Shown here: piece by piece, positions 45,690 to 55,821 of the stretch
Layout: each line of letters begins with the position of its first letter
Numbering within the stretch: position 1 is the first letter of the stretch
DNA from: Plasmodiophora brassicae
Lineage: Eukaryota > Endomyxa: Phytomyxea > Phytomyxea > Plasmodiophorida
DNA length: 64,000 nt
Reading direction: 5' to 3'
NCBI GenBank assembly: GCA_036867785.1
Contig: CP145412.1
Coordinates: 1,426,001 to 1,490,000 of the forward strand
The notes under the pieces: generated by a model
Told to the model about the DNA's origin: nothing
Databases searched by the model: none
Seen by the model: the letters and a program-made list of their open reading frames with translations, nothing else
Translations under genes and position numbers: made by a program

Positions 45690-47481
45690 GGCATTCCTGC
45701 GGCCGTCATTCTTGTTGAGTTTGCATTAAACCAGGCATCCTGTCTGTCGTCAGTGTGAGGCTCTCGCCAACACGGATTCAAAAGCCATCCCCGAGTCCCG
45801 TGTTCAGCACACGCAAACCCAACAAGAATTCGGGTTCATGACGACCGAGAACGGCGGTGATCGATGGCGCAGGCGCGCAGACCATTGGGGTCAAGGTCGA
45901 GGACATACTCAAGATCCAGTCGACGCTGGACGTCATCCTGGAGCGGCTAGAAGCGGTGAACGCGGGCAGGGCGGCCACGGATGCGACGGTCGCAGCGCTC
46001 GGGCTGGACATGAAGGACATCAAGGAGGTTGTCAGGAACCGGGCGGCGCCGCCGCAGGGACGAGACAACCAGGAAGTGGATGCAAGGGCGGATGGGAGCG
46101 GCGGGGACACCACAGAGCCCGGGACCAGACCACGAGCATCCTTGCGAGGAAGCGCTGCGCGTGCCTCGGAGCAACAGCATCAGCGGCGAGGAGTACGGAG
46201 GTGAAGGGCGTCAGGAAAGGAGGGGCCGCCGCGAAGGCTACGAACGTGACGACTGTCGTTAACCTCCACTCAAGATCCCGCTCAGGGAATGCGTGAGTAA
46301 TCCCTGGAGAAGCAAAGAGGAGGCAAAGACGTGGCTAAACGGAGCCATCGCGACGGTGCGACGGTTGAGGGCCTGTCGAGACGACATACAGGACTACGTC
46401 GTCAGTAAGCTGATGGAGCCGCAGCTACGTGCCCATGTGCTGGCGTCGGCCCGGCAGCTGCCGGACGCACCGTTCGTCGAGGTGCTAATCGACGCCAGGG
46501 ACAAGTTGATGGGTACCATGGAGACCCGGACGTGACGTTCCTGGAAGAGTGCAGCGCGAGCGCTGAAGCAGGGCGAACAGGAGACCATGACCGAATTCCT
46601 GCCGAAGTTGGAGACGGTGATTAACGAGTTCGTCGAAAACGATCCGGATCACGCCGGCGACGAGGAAATTTTCGATATCTACCTGGCAGCGATCAACACG
46701 GACACAAGGGCGGCCCTGGAGACGGAGCACCTCCTGTGGGCCCACCTGGACGTACGAGAGACCTATCTCGACAAGGTGGCGTACGTCCGAGAGTGCCTAT
46801 ACGCCAAGCGCGCCAAGGAGGACGACAAGCCGAAGAAACGGACGCTGGTCGGGGCGGTCTCACGGCCACCCGTTTGCAACACTTGCAACAGTCGGGACCA
46901 CTCCTGGAGAGACTGCGACCATGCGCGCGCCAAGGAGAGTTGCAGAGCATGTGACGGGGCGCAGCACTGCCGGTTCGAGTGCCCAAAGCGTAATGCCGGT
47001 CCGCAAGGGAGCCAAGACGCGAGGGCGAGCGGACCGACGGCACCGACAGCGGCAGCGGAGAGGCGGCCAGCAGAGGAGGCGCAAACGGGCGCGACGGCGC
47101 CCGCTGTGTCGTCCGGCTGACGGGGCGGGGCGGCCGCAGCCGCCCCAATCCCCGGGAGGACAAGGGGAACTGCGATCGGTCGCAGCGATCGAGAACGAGA
47201 TCGTTGGCGACCACGTGCACGCGGCAGTGGACATCACGGTGGGCGGTCTGCGCATGACGGCGTTGCTCGACACGGGGGCCGCGGTCAACGTCGCCAGCGC
47301 GGCCGGTGTAGGGGTAGGTAAGGAAAGGGGCGCTTCAGCTGGAGAACTCCGCTGTTCCGGCGTTCTCGACAGCTTGACCCGCGAAGTCCTCCAGCTGAAG
47401 CGCCCCTTTCCTTACCCCTACACCGGCCGCCAGCACTGCGCGCTGGCTCGCGACGTTGACCGCGCCCCCCGTGTCGAGCAA
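45690..47481 (+). mobile_element. Degraded LTR retroelement fragment (gag-protease)
   Basis: A fossil of an LTR retroelement, probably Ty3/Gypsy-like, sits inside the phosphatase gene. Parts visible in order are a gag region with a coiled coil (about 45.85-46.5 kb), a gag C-terminus with two CCHC zinc knuckles (near 46.87-46.98 kb) and the start of an aspartic protease with its D-T-G-A motif (near 47.27 kb). Reverse transcriptase, integrase and paired LTRs are not present. The right end is an inverted copy of the element's own protease-region sequence. The copy is broken, with several interruptions, and appears moderately old. The left border is only approximate. Confidence 0.7.
47263..47481. 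repeat. Fold-back inverted repeat at the retroelement's right end
   Basis: Arms 47263-47344 and 47389-47481 are reverse complements with a 44-nt spacer. The right arm has a small insertion relative to the left. The outer end of the right arm abuts phosphatase coding sequence, so it forms the element's border. Confidence 0.9.
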
Positions 47482-47830
47482 CCGTCACAACGGATTTCGC
47501 AGCACTTTGACGAGGCTATTGCCTTGATGGAGCACGCCAGATCCGTCAATGGCACCGTGTTGGTCCACTGTGCGGCAGGACGTCAATATCGTTTCGCTAT
47601 GTGCACTGTTCCTGTTGCCAAACGAGATGGGTTCAGGCGTTAGCCTGTCAGCGACCATCGTGCTTGCGTATCTCGTGTCGCGTGGCTGGTCGTTAGCGTC
47701 GGCAATCGTGCATTAGCGTCGTATCCGGCTTAAAGTCTGGCCCAACCGCGGGTTCCAGGAACAACTGATTGAGTTCTCACAGCAATACCGCAAATCTACG
47801 CTGCAAACGGGCGTCATGCCTGTCGGATTC

Positions 47831-48347
47831 AACTCTTTGTTTCCAGTTCGTGATGTTCATAACCAAACCGTTCTGGGCGATTCCTGCCCCGTTCATCCAG
47901 CTGATCCCCGAGCAGGACTTGCCTGTACTGGCCGACGCTCTTCTCGCATGGATCGTCAACCCTGGCAAAGCCTGCCTCTACGCCGGTCGCACATAGGGCC
48001 CTTCTACGGAACGGCGCCATAACGTACAGCGACCTGACCCTGTTCTTCTCTGCTGGGGTATCTTCTGATATCCAGCACGACGTCCCACGGTTCCGCTAGC
48101 ATCTGGGCGTGTTTGTCAAGGCATTCGCCAGCGACAAGTTCGACTCGTTCTCCGGCGGGTCCTGCCCGGACAAGATCACAGACATTGATACGTATTTATC
48201 AATTACTTCCAACCGCTCGCATCGTACGTAACTCAGGACGCTGTTCTTGTCAGAACTGCCCCACAATGGTTTGATTGTCCAGTCGATGTCAAGAAGGGTT
48301 AATGCACGTTCGATACACAATGTTCTTAGGGACACTAGGCCTGGGTC
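47831..48347. other. No confident gene
   Basis: An open stretch on the plus strand (FVMFITKPFWAIPAPFIQLI then PVLADALLAWI, 47.85-47.99 kb) looks coding-like and might be the last part of the broken phosphatase gene or of a lost neighbour. I recognise no family. The rest to the end of WDTC1 has no clear frame. Confidence 0.3.
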
Positions 48348-50505
48348 CTACGTGCGGAAGAAGTTCATGACGGACAGGTCGAGTAGCGTATCTTGATTCC
48401 GCTCCACGAGGTCTTCCAGCAACAGTTTGCTGAATTGGCGATCCCGCGGTTCGTCTGTATCCCGCTGCAGATTGACAGCGAACAACTGGATGTGGTGATC
48501 CAGTCCACTTGTGGCAACACAGCTGACACCAAGAGCAGGATGCGCTCGGACACAGTTCAACCCTTCGAGAGAGTTTTCTCCCGCTTCGAGAAGGGCGATT
48601 GTTTCAGCACTCTCCGCGTCGTATACGAACACGGATCCGCAATCACTGGCGACGCCGACAATATCCTGGAGGAGCGATCAGGCCCTAGGCAACAAATCAC
48701 CGTGTCTGTACTCACTAACCTCAGAGAGGAACGTTGCCTCTTTGATAGATGTTCGAAAATTGCAGTGACCGGCCAGACGAGAAACGCTGCTCCCGATAAC
48801 CTGGGTCGCTGGGGACGGGGGGCGTTCGTCATCCCGAACCAGGAACCGCCGACGATCCGACGTGTCAGAAACGGCTCTGGCAAGATGAGTCGCAATGTCG
48901 GGATATTCCTTTGCGTACTGGATGCCCAGTCGGCGCGCTGCCTCGCATTCATGAAGCCCTGCCAGCGCTTGAACCCGTCTCAAAGCGGCCTTTGCACGAC
49001 CCATCCTACTGTCTACAGTAAACTCACAGTGGGACGACACTCACATCATCCGTCCTACCTGACTGATTCCGCTTCGCCAGTCAGAAGCTCCAAAGAGCGT
49101 TCAGCGTCGCTGAGCGCCATCGGAAGATCTCCCACCCATCTCCGTTTCTGAAGAATCAATATGAGGCTGGGGTCTTCCACAAACCCAGCTTCAATCTGCC
49201 TTACCAGAAGGGCGGTAGAGCGATTCGTTAACAACGTCGCACGAAGCTGCGGGCTCAGCTGGTGACTTCTCAGCAGGGCCTTCGAATACAAACCAATAGC
49301 GTCCAGCCAGCGCTCCTGGTGGAACCTGAACACACACCGGGTTGGGCACGTGGCGACGAGTGCGTGCATGGGCGTTCTTACTTTTCATTTCCTGCGGTTT
49401 TGAGTTGGAGACAGTAGGGCTCACACAGACGTTGATCACTGCGAGACGCAGAGTGCCGACGGCGACGCTTCCCCAGTCTAGCCGCACACGTACACGCCTG
49501 GTCGCAGGGCTTTACCGAATCAACGGGCCGGTCGTCTCCATTGACATCAAACACGAACGCATCGTCAGGATTGTAGTTCAGGACGATGCGCTTACCCGAT
49601 GGCGATATGTTAACACTAGTGATGGCAGCCACGCGTGAATTGCCATGGCGTACAAGGTGCCGTGCAACCCATCGCTTGACGGGCACCGTTTCACGGGACG
49701 AAGACCCGCCCAGGGAAAGCATCCGCCGATCCCACATGTCGGCATGAATACCGCTGGCCGTTACGATCAGGTTCGAGTCGAACGGCATCGCGGACACAGC
49801 CCTGAACTCCCATCGTTGACGTCGTTGGTCGATCAGCACGTTCCGCTGGCAGGATAAGGCCGCTGTGACATCGGTGCACAGCGACCCGCACGGTTTCAGC
49901 CGGTCATCCCATTGCCGAACAGTACCGTCTTTCGACGCGGACCAGAACACGTGTGACGGCTGATCCAGCGACTGCTCGATCTCGATAACGAAATCACGGT
50001 GGCACCTGTACTTGACCGGGGCCGACTGGTCCCCGTTCGTAATGCATACGGCGTGATCCATGGCGCCCGTCGCCATACGAGGCATCTCATTCGGCGCGTT
50101 CAGGAACCGGACTCCCAGGATATTGTGATGGTGCTCCTGACGTCGACCATGAATGACCCGGCCGCAACAGAGAAACCGAGCGCTTACGGTCTGGATTGTG
50201 TGCTGCAGGTTGAGGGTGGATCCGTCATCAACAGACCAGAGCCGAACCGTCCGATCATCGGACACGCTGGCAAGAACGTGTCCAGTCTTTGGATACCAAT
50301 GCAATCGATTGACGCACCCGGTATGGTGGATCTGGATCCGATCCTCCAGCGTCACCTCCGCCGGGGCCAGCCGCTTCGCGAATGTCCGATGATCCCGCAT
50401 CGCCTGGTACACGTCGCGTCCGACCGCCTCCCGTTCATGCAGCAGCGACGACAGGTGCACTCGGCCCGCGCACCCGCACGGCGGTATCAGATCGCCCGTC
50501 GTCAT
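48348..50505 (-). CDS. WDTC1: WD40-TPR protein WDTC1/DCAF9
   Basis: Minus-strand gene from ATG 50505 to a stop at 48348. The first exon, over 1.1 kb, has the N-terminal SSLLHEREAVGRDVYQAM block and WD blades HHTGCVNRLHWYPKTGHVLA, SDDRTVRLWSVDDG, HNILGVRFLNAPN, FWSASKDGTVRQWDDR and VTSVNISPSGKRIVLNYN. TPR exons follow near 49.3 kb (RWLDAIGLYSKALLRS, LLTNRSTALLVRQ) and 49.0 kb (KAALRRVQALAGLHECEAAR). The C-terminal WD part has GHCNFRTSIKEATFLSE, then FVYDAESAETIALLEAG, NCVRAHPALGVSCVATSGLD and HHIQLFAV. A WD-TPR-WD order with GHCN...IKEA is specific to WDTC1 (Adipose), a substrate receptor of CUL4-DDB1 ubiquitin ligase. Introns between TPR exons are short and only partly placed. Confidence 0.85.
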
Positions 50506-50822
50506 CGCAGCAACCACCGACTACGGTAGGGTACCAAACGGGAATGACCGGCTGGGAATATTCCGCAGGTGCGGGGCTGCCGTTTGCGGGGGCCACCGGC
50601 CACCCGCGCGGCGCGCCCTGCGGCATCATCCGCGGACTCGACGCCCGACGGGACTTGCGCGCACTCCAACCAGTCGGACTGGTCCGAATTGCGCGTTAAA
50701 GTGGCGACCGGGCCACGCAAAGATAACTACCGTACCTACAGTAGGTAGTAGGAACCTGGGCATTGTATGTGCGTGTCGCGGCTACGCAGACGTGGACGCG
50801 GAACGAGCTGCTGCCCATCGGA

Positions 50823-50838
50823 GGGGGGGGGGGGGGGG
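50823..50838. repeat. Poly-G run of 16
   Basis: An uninterrupted 16-G homopolymer. A G run of about 14 also lies in the right arm of the palindrome at 54.6 kb. Such runs are error-prone, so the local frame may be unreliable. Confidence 0.9.
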
Positions 50839-50900
50839 CACGAGATGCGGCCAGCAGGTCCAGCCGGTCACCGGGCTGACTTGGATCCATCCGCTGACCG

Positions 50901-51308
50901 ATGACGACATTCGGTGGCATAAGTCTGAGCTTCGTGATGGGCCGCCGCCAAGTACCTATACGCACCACCCGTGCGCACATGGCGTTTGTTCGATGCATTT
51001 TCGGGAGCATGGCGTTCTCACTGGGGCCCTGCAAGTTCTTGTCGCGGAGCATTGATGACGTCGGCGTCCTCGAGGTCCATAGCGACCTCTTGCACTCAAA
51101 GCGCTGCGCGGCGCTCCGCGATCTCGGCCTCGAGCAGCGCACGGCGGTCAGGGAGAGACATCGCGATGAGTTCGAGTCGCAGCGCGCCGCGCTAGACGTG
51201 GAATACGAGAACCGCTCGTTCGTTCCCGTTGTGTTCGATTGGTGGGACCCGTCAGACGCAGAAGGTTCTCCAGACTCTAGAGCAGTGCCTATGGTTCAAT
51301 GTCCGTGA
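50901..51308 (+). CDS. Hypothetical protein
   Basis: A 135-codon frame from ATG 50901. The second half looks coding: a charged helix (ALRDLGLEQRTAVRERHRDE) followed by YENRSFVPVVFDWWDPSDAE. The first half is less convincing and may hold an unrecognised intron, since an overlapping frame contains ELRDGPPPSTYTHHPCAHG. It ends about 40 bp before the LEA2-type gene on the same strand. No family is recognised. Confidence 0.35.
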   Translation: MTTFGGISLSFVMGRRQVPIRTTRAHMAFVRCIFGSMAFSLGPCKFLSRSIDDVGVLEVHSDLLHSKRCAALRDLGLEQRTAVRERHRDEFESQRAALDVEYENRSFVPVVFDWWDPSDAEGSPDSRAVPMVQCP

Positions 51309-51349
51309 CGGGACGGTCTCCGGGATCTCATGACGTTCGACACCGCCCA

Positions 51350-51948
51350 ATGAGGTCCTCCATTGATCTCCAGTCGTCAAAGAAGCCATCTTCATGTTGG
51401 AGAACATGCTGCTGCATATTTTTGCCCATTGCTGTCATCGCCGGCGCGCTAATGGCAGTCTACTTTCCTGATACGCATCCACCAGCAACGTTGTCGTTCG
51501 TTGCGAACGGATTCGTGGTAACGCCACGGCAGGTCGAGTTGTATGGTGAATGTGACCTGCTGCTCACTAATCGCAATGCCTACGACTTCGAAATACGTCC
51601 ATCGATCATCCGGGTTAGTCACAACGGTACGTGCTGTGCGATACATTCATACAATACGCGGGCTGAAGGATGCCAGGTGCCCTGTTGCGAGAGCTGGAGA
51701 CCGGAACAGAGGTCTTCCCAGCGGGGCAAAGAACAACGATGAAGATCCCGGTATCGGTATCCGCCAATGTCGCAACGCTGGACGTCGCCGCCTCCATCTT
51801 GTACAATTGCCAGCTGGTCGACAACGCTCCCGTCCGGTTCGACATCGATGGCGTCATCTTCGTAACAACTTGGTTCTTACCCTTCAATGTGAGGATCCCA
51901 TTGTCGACCTACCGGAACATCCCCTGCCCGCCTATCACTGGACGCTAG
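51350..51948 (+). CDS. LEA2-type single-pass membrane protein
   Basis: Two exons, 51350-51626 and 51677-51948, flank a 50-nt GT-AG intron in phase 1. A short basic, Cys-containing N-terminus leads to one transmembrane helix (CCIFLPIAVIAGALMAVYF). A LEA2/immunoglobulin-like beta-sandwich follows: VELYGECDLLLTNRNAYDFE, a strand ending RVSHN|GALLRELETG, TEVFPAGQRTTMKIPVSVSA, and VRFDIDGVIFVTTWFLPFNV. The asparagine-rich 'LTNRN' turn and the strand spacing resemble the LEA2 fold of TMEM106 and NDR1/HIN1-like proteins. Those act at endolysosomal or plasma membranes. The fold call is reasonable; an orthologue cannot be chosen. Confidence 0.6.
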
Positions 51949-52078
51949 TCACAACCACGACCTACACAGGTAGGTGGTTAAAGCAGACTACCTAAAGACT
52001 TGTGAGTTAACACTTCATAAGGCTCATCTTTATGGAGAGAGTTGGAGGCATTCCGTATAGGTTGTTTGACCCGGACAA

Positions 52079-53515
52079 TCAGCGACGGGCGCGAGCGTTC
52101 CTCGCGCCACGAGCTGAGCCACCGCCGCGCTTGCTCGGCTTCGCCTTTGCGCTACGTTTCGGGCGATAGTCGTCATCGTCAGAATCGTCGCTGTAGTCGT
52201 CGTCGCTGTCATCATTGTCATAAGCACGAGCACGAGCCTTTGAACGGCGACGGCCACGAGGTTCGTCATCGTCAGAGCGATCACCGTCACTGTCATAATC
52301 GCGGGCGCGCACCTTGCGTCGGCCGCGGCCACGAACATCTTCGTCGCTGTCATCGCTCTCGTAGTTATCGTCGTCACGAGTCGTAACGGCCCTCTTGAAG
52401 TTCGGCGCCCTGTTGTCGAAGTTGTTGTTGTAATAGCTCCTTTGAGGGCGCCCTCCGCGCTGCTGAGGGCCACGCCAGTTGCCACCGCGACCCCGGAACC
52501 CACCACGGCCGTAGTTGTTGTTGTAGTTGTTGTTGTAGTTGTTGTAGTACCCAGGCTGGAAGAACCGGCGCGGCTGTCGCCGCTCATCCGGTGCATACGA
52601 GTCGCGCTCCTTGTGGGCCATGCCGAGCCGAACGTCCGCGTTGTTGATCTTCAACGGTTTGTCGCGAGGTGCCAGGACGGCCTGCGCCGCTGCTGCCCTG
52701 TCGAACAGGACGTAGCCGAACACAGTCGCCTCGGGAGTCCCGACCTTGTGGGAGATCAGGCGCACGTTCAAGACCTTGCCGTTCGGAGACAGAGCGTTGT
52801 ACAGCATCTTTGGTGTTGTCGATTCCGGCAAATCACCGACGAAGACGGTTCGCTCGTAGTCGTTCGGGTCCTTGACGATGTCGGTCGCTGCAGAACCCGC
52901 TTCCGACGCATCGTCAGCCGCAATAGCACTATCGGCAGCCTGATCGCCATCCGCATCGACCACCTCGTTCTCTTCTTCGGCATCGAACGCAGCAGATTCT
53001 TCATCGATGTCATTCGCCTTGGCGACGCCCTCTTTTGATGACTTCTTCTTGCGGAACTTGTTCCATTTCTTCTTACCGCCTTCTTCCTCAGCGTCATCAT
53101 CGTCAGGCATCTCTAGATCTTCATTGTCCAGCGCATCGCGCGCTTTCGCGACCGTCCGTTGCGTTTCTTTGCTCTGGCGCTGGCCGGTGGCCGGTATTGC
53201 GTCATCGTCATCCTCGTCGACATCCAAATCGGCCGTGTCAAGGTCGTCCTCGTCGATGTCGTCCTCCTCATCGGACCACACGATCTGCTCATCGTCGTCG
53301 TCATCGTCATCATCGTCACGCAGGGCACCGAACGCCGGCTTCGTCGACACCGCCGCGAAATCATCATCGTCCTCGTCGTCGGCCGCACGTGCCAGCGCCG
53401 CCTTCGGGCCGCTCGTGCTCAGCGATGCGAACTTCGCTGACAGGTGGCTGGCGATCGACGTCGATCGTAGGGCGGTGATACCGCGGCCCAGGCGGCGCGC
53501 AACGATGCCGTGCAT
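52079..53515 (-). CDS. RRM/RGG protein with a mitochondrial presequence
   Basis: A single exon of 478 residues from ATG 53515. The first 45 residues are basic, hydroxylated and free of acid (MHGIVARRLGRGITALRS, then SHLSAKFASLS), a good mitochondrial presequence. A long acidic segment follows (Asp/Glu runs, about 55-200), then one RRM with RNP2 RTVFVGDLPE and RNP1-like TVFGYVLFDRAAAA. An Asn/Tyr-rich stretch (repeats of YNN) comes next, then an RGG box and alternating acidic/basic repeats ending in Arg. Acidic plus RRM plus RGG is nucleolin-like, but the N-terminus argues for mitochondria. The frame is free of introns and strongly biased in composition. Confidence 0.75.
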   Translation of the reverse strand: MHGIVARRLGRGITALRSTSIASHLSAKFASLSTSGPKAALARAADDEDDDDFAAVSTKPAFGALRDDDDDDDDDEQIVWSDEEDDIDEDDLDTADLDVDEDDDDAIPATGQRQSKETQRTVAKARDALDNEDLEMPDDDDAEEEGGKKKWNKFRKKKSSKEGVAKANDIDEESAAFDAEEENEVVDADGDQAADSAIAADDASEAGSAATDIVKDPNDYERTVFVGDLPESTTPKMLYNALSPNGKVLNVRLISHKVGTPEATVFGYVLFDRAAAAQAVLAPRDKPLKINNADVRLGMAHKERDSYAPDERRQPRRFFQPGYYNNYNNNYNNNYGRGGFRGRGGNWRGPQQRGGRPQRSYYNNNFDNRAPNFKRAVTTRDDDNYESDDSDEDVRGRGRRKVRARDYDSDGDRSDDDEPRGRRRSKARARAYDNDDSDDDYSDDSDDDDYRPKRSAKAKPSKRGGGSARGARNARARR

Positions 53516-54368
53516 GGGTCCGTGCTGCGCGTTTGCTGAAGACGACCGCGGGCCCCCCACAAACCGAATGGCCCGACGCCGCAACCCCCCACGGAGTGTG
53601 CAGCGGCACTATACCGTACAGCTGCAGCAGCTGCAGCCTCGCAAGTCCGCCTACGGCAGTACGTACCTACAACCACGGCGGCGGAGGCCGGGGACCGCCC
53701 ACGGCGCAGCGTGCACACGTAACGTGACGACGGATGATCCCGGACCGGGCCCATGATCCGTTTCGTTACGCACGGCGATTGCCGTCGAGCTGTTTTGCCG
53801 TCTGCCGTCTGTACGAGGATATGCTTGTCGCCGGCACGTTCCCTCGGCGGGTACACAGGCGCTGCCGGTCCTCTGAAGGCCATGGCTGCAGCTGTATCAA
53901 TACACGTGGCAGTTCGATGAGCGACATGTGTATTGACGAGGTATTCCGGCTGGCAAGTACTATGGGAAGGGCTGCCGCCCTCAGTCCTGACATGCGATGG
54001 CCACGAGCACCCCCCTTGAAGCGCTGAGTGTCCGGAAGCGGTCACCGCTGCAATCGACGCTCACCGTCTGGACATATACCTACCCAGCGAGATCCGAGAC
54101 AGTCAGCACAAATACAATGGCAAGTCGCGCAGGGTGCAGGTGCCGGCCGAGGTCGTCACGATGATCCTGCGCGATACGTACGCGATCCTGCAGGAAATGA
54201 AGAAACGCGTAATCCGATGGTTTTAATGCATAGATCAGCAGCTGCTGAAGATCAGGACCTATGCGGACCTGCGCTGCACCCACCACTATCTGACGACGTT
54301 CTACCGGCCAAGCGCCGTCATCGATACCCGACAGTCAACATAAGTACGACGGCAAGCCGCAGAGCATG
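53516..54368. other. Unassigned region with short coding-like pieces
   Basis: No whole gene was identified. From about 54.03 kb, plus-strand pieces look coding (AVTAAIDAHRLDIYLPSEI, VPAEVVTMILRDTYAILQEM, then DQQLLKIRTYADLRCTHHYL) but are broken by stops. A unit of about 40 nt (near 54089-54133) recurs imperfectly at about 54322-54363. These may be remains of a gene or element cut by the adjoining palindrome. Confidence 0.3.
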
Positions 54369-54669
54369 AAGATGACGATCTACGTAGGTGGATTTTCGAT
54401 AGCCGGGACGCAGGGATAGGTACTACTTTAAACTACCGCCGAATTTCTCTGCAGTGGGACTCATGAACCCTTCGTCTAGGAATTTCGCTCAATAGCCTGT
54501 AGATTGGAGCAAGTTGACATACATGCTGCTTCCGGCTATTGAGCGAAATTCCTAGACGAAGGCTTCATGAATTCCACTGCAGAGAAATTCGGGGGGGGGG
54601 GGTAGTTTAAAGTAGTACCGATCCCTGCGTCCCGCCTATCGAAAATCCACCTACGTAGATCGTCATCTT
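54369..54669. repeat. Palindrome built from transposase sequence
   Basis: Left arm 54369-54497 and right arm 54534-54669 are reverse complements with a 36-nt spacer. Arms differ by several substitutions and by a G run of about 14 in the right arm. The right arm, read on the minus strand, continues the DNA-binding region of a pogo-type transposase (LRRWIFDRRDAGIGT), so the left arm is an inverted duplicate of that part. Confidence 0.9.
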
Positions 54670-54990
54670 CTTGCTCTGTGAAGGATGGCGTCCGACCGCG
54701 AGAAATCGTTGTTGTGTCGGGACACGACTGATGTAGGCGCGACTCCAGCTTCATCCAGTGTCGGATTTGACTGGGTACAACGCCATTGCGTCGACGAATA
54801 GTTGTGCAACGAAACCCGTTGCGCCGATGCACATCGCCAGCACGCCAGAATGTCCAGCTTGTCGGCGTTCGTGATGGACTTGCGGGAGCGCATCTCGGTC
54901 GAGCAGCGAATTAACGCATGAGGCGACAGTGGTTTAAATGTTCCGCCCGGCTCGGAAGTCTGCAGCCGCACGTGACCCTAAAAAAGTGTC
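54560..54990 (-). mobile_element. pogo/Tigger transposon, N-terminal fragment
   Basis: Minus-strand pieces encode the CENP-B-type helix-turn-helix of a pogo-like transposase: RKSITNADKLDIL, then in the next frame GVVPSQIRHWMKLESRL, GRTPSFTEQEDDLRR-type sequence and WIFDRRDAGIG. The catalytic half is missing; the fragment ends inside the palindrome. A change of frame separates the two helices. It complements the catalytic-domain remnant at 2-3 kb and may be from the same family. Confidence 0.6.
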
Positions 54991-55821
54991 AGCATCTCGA
55001 ACGGGTTAACCAGGAGTTCGTGGACGACCTACTCGATTGTCCCTCGAGTGCAAAACCCAGCAGCTGCAGATCAAAGTCGCTTGGCCTGGCTCCGATGTGT
55101 TGGAAGCCACGTGACAACTCGTTCGGAAGCTTTGGCGATAAGCACGCACATGTGGCTGCGTTGGGACAAATGCTCCCGACATCGAAGCGCACAGCTCGCA
55201 ATCGGCGGGCAACCACGTCACATCGGAAGAAGCGGTGATGGTACGTAGCCTGCGTCAACGTCGATGCAATATCTTGCACGACGATGTACCGTATCTGTTC
55301 GAGAGTGAACAATGCGCTAATGATCATCAGGGGTTGCCCACGCATGGCAATCCGGTTCTCTCGGAATGGGAACTGGTTATCGCAACGGAACCAGGTGATG
55401 ACCTGCGAGGCTGCCAGAGGCACCGCAGTCGGTGTTATGTGATGGACTAAACGCAGTTCCATCATCATGAAGCATTCGGCAACGTCCTTAAAGTTCTTCT
55501 TCGTCGTAGGGTTGGCTCTGGGCAGTGAGTACTGTCCATCGAGGCCCTCGACTATAAACCAAAGAACGCTAGCAATCAGCTATGTACCGCGCGCTGTTCT
55601 GCCGCTATCGGTCAGCGGTTGACGTTCGACTATATGCTTCGTCAACTGCCAGGCAGCCACAACCTTCGAAACCTCTGTATACCAGACCCGCGATAACAGA
55701 ACATGCTATGCTTGGCGCCTCCCTCGTCCAACACTCCCCAACCCGGGGACTTGTATTTGAGTTTCATCTTTCAGAACCAGGGGGCATACTTTGCACGGGA
55801 AAGAAACGCGAAACTGAATCG
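54991..55821. other. No confident gene
   Basis: Overlapping frames occur on both strands. On the minus strand, SQVITWFRCDNQFPFRENRI and MIISALFTLEQIRYIVVQDI are moderately coding-like, but no family or splice structure was recognised. Confidence 0.3.

Larger units (their letters stand above)
45430..47830 (+). pseudogene. Dual-specificity phosphatase gene split by a retroelement
   Basis: The N-terminal half (about 45.43-45.66 kb) reads LLLGDGRSSRNFNELRMRRV and SHVVNAAAVEM, then, in another frame, YLNLRISDK, as in dual-specificity phosphatases. The C-terminal half begins right after the retroelement at about 47.48 kb: RISQHFDEAIALMEHA, VLVHCAAG joined across an intron to VSLSATIVLAYLVSRGW, then RRIRLKVWPNRGFQEQLIEF. 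The halves would normally be about ten residues apart. The catalytic loop HCxxGxSRS reads HCAAGVSLS, so the essential Arg is Leu. An in-frame TAG occurs between the last two blocks, and the 5' half changes frame. The gene is a host pseudogene; the Arg loss may predate the insertion (STYX-like) or be later decay. Confidence 0.65.

Noticed and set aside
45838-47120. Retroelement gag frames as a host zinc-knuckle gene
   Set aside because: Two CCHC knuckles followed by a D-T-G-A protease start, inside a split host gene, fit a retroelement remnant better.
52442-53756. Plus-strand frames made of Ser or Val runs
   Set aside because: They are antisense to Asp/Glu- and Asn-rich parts of the RRM protein; simple-sequence complementarity explains them.
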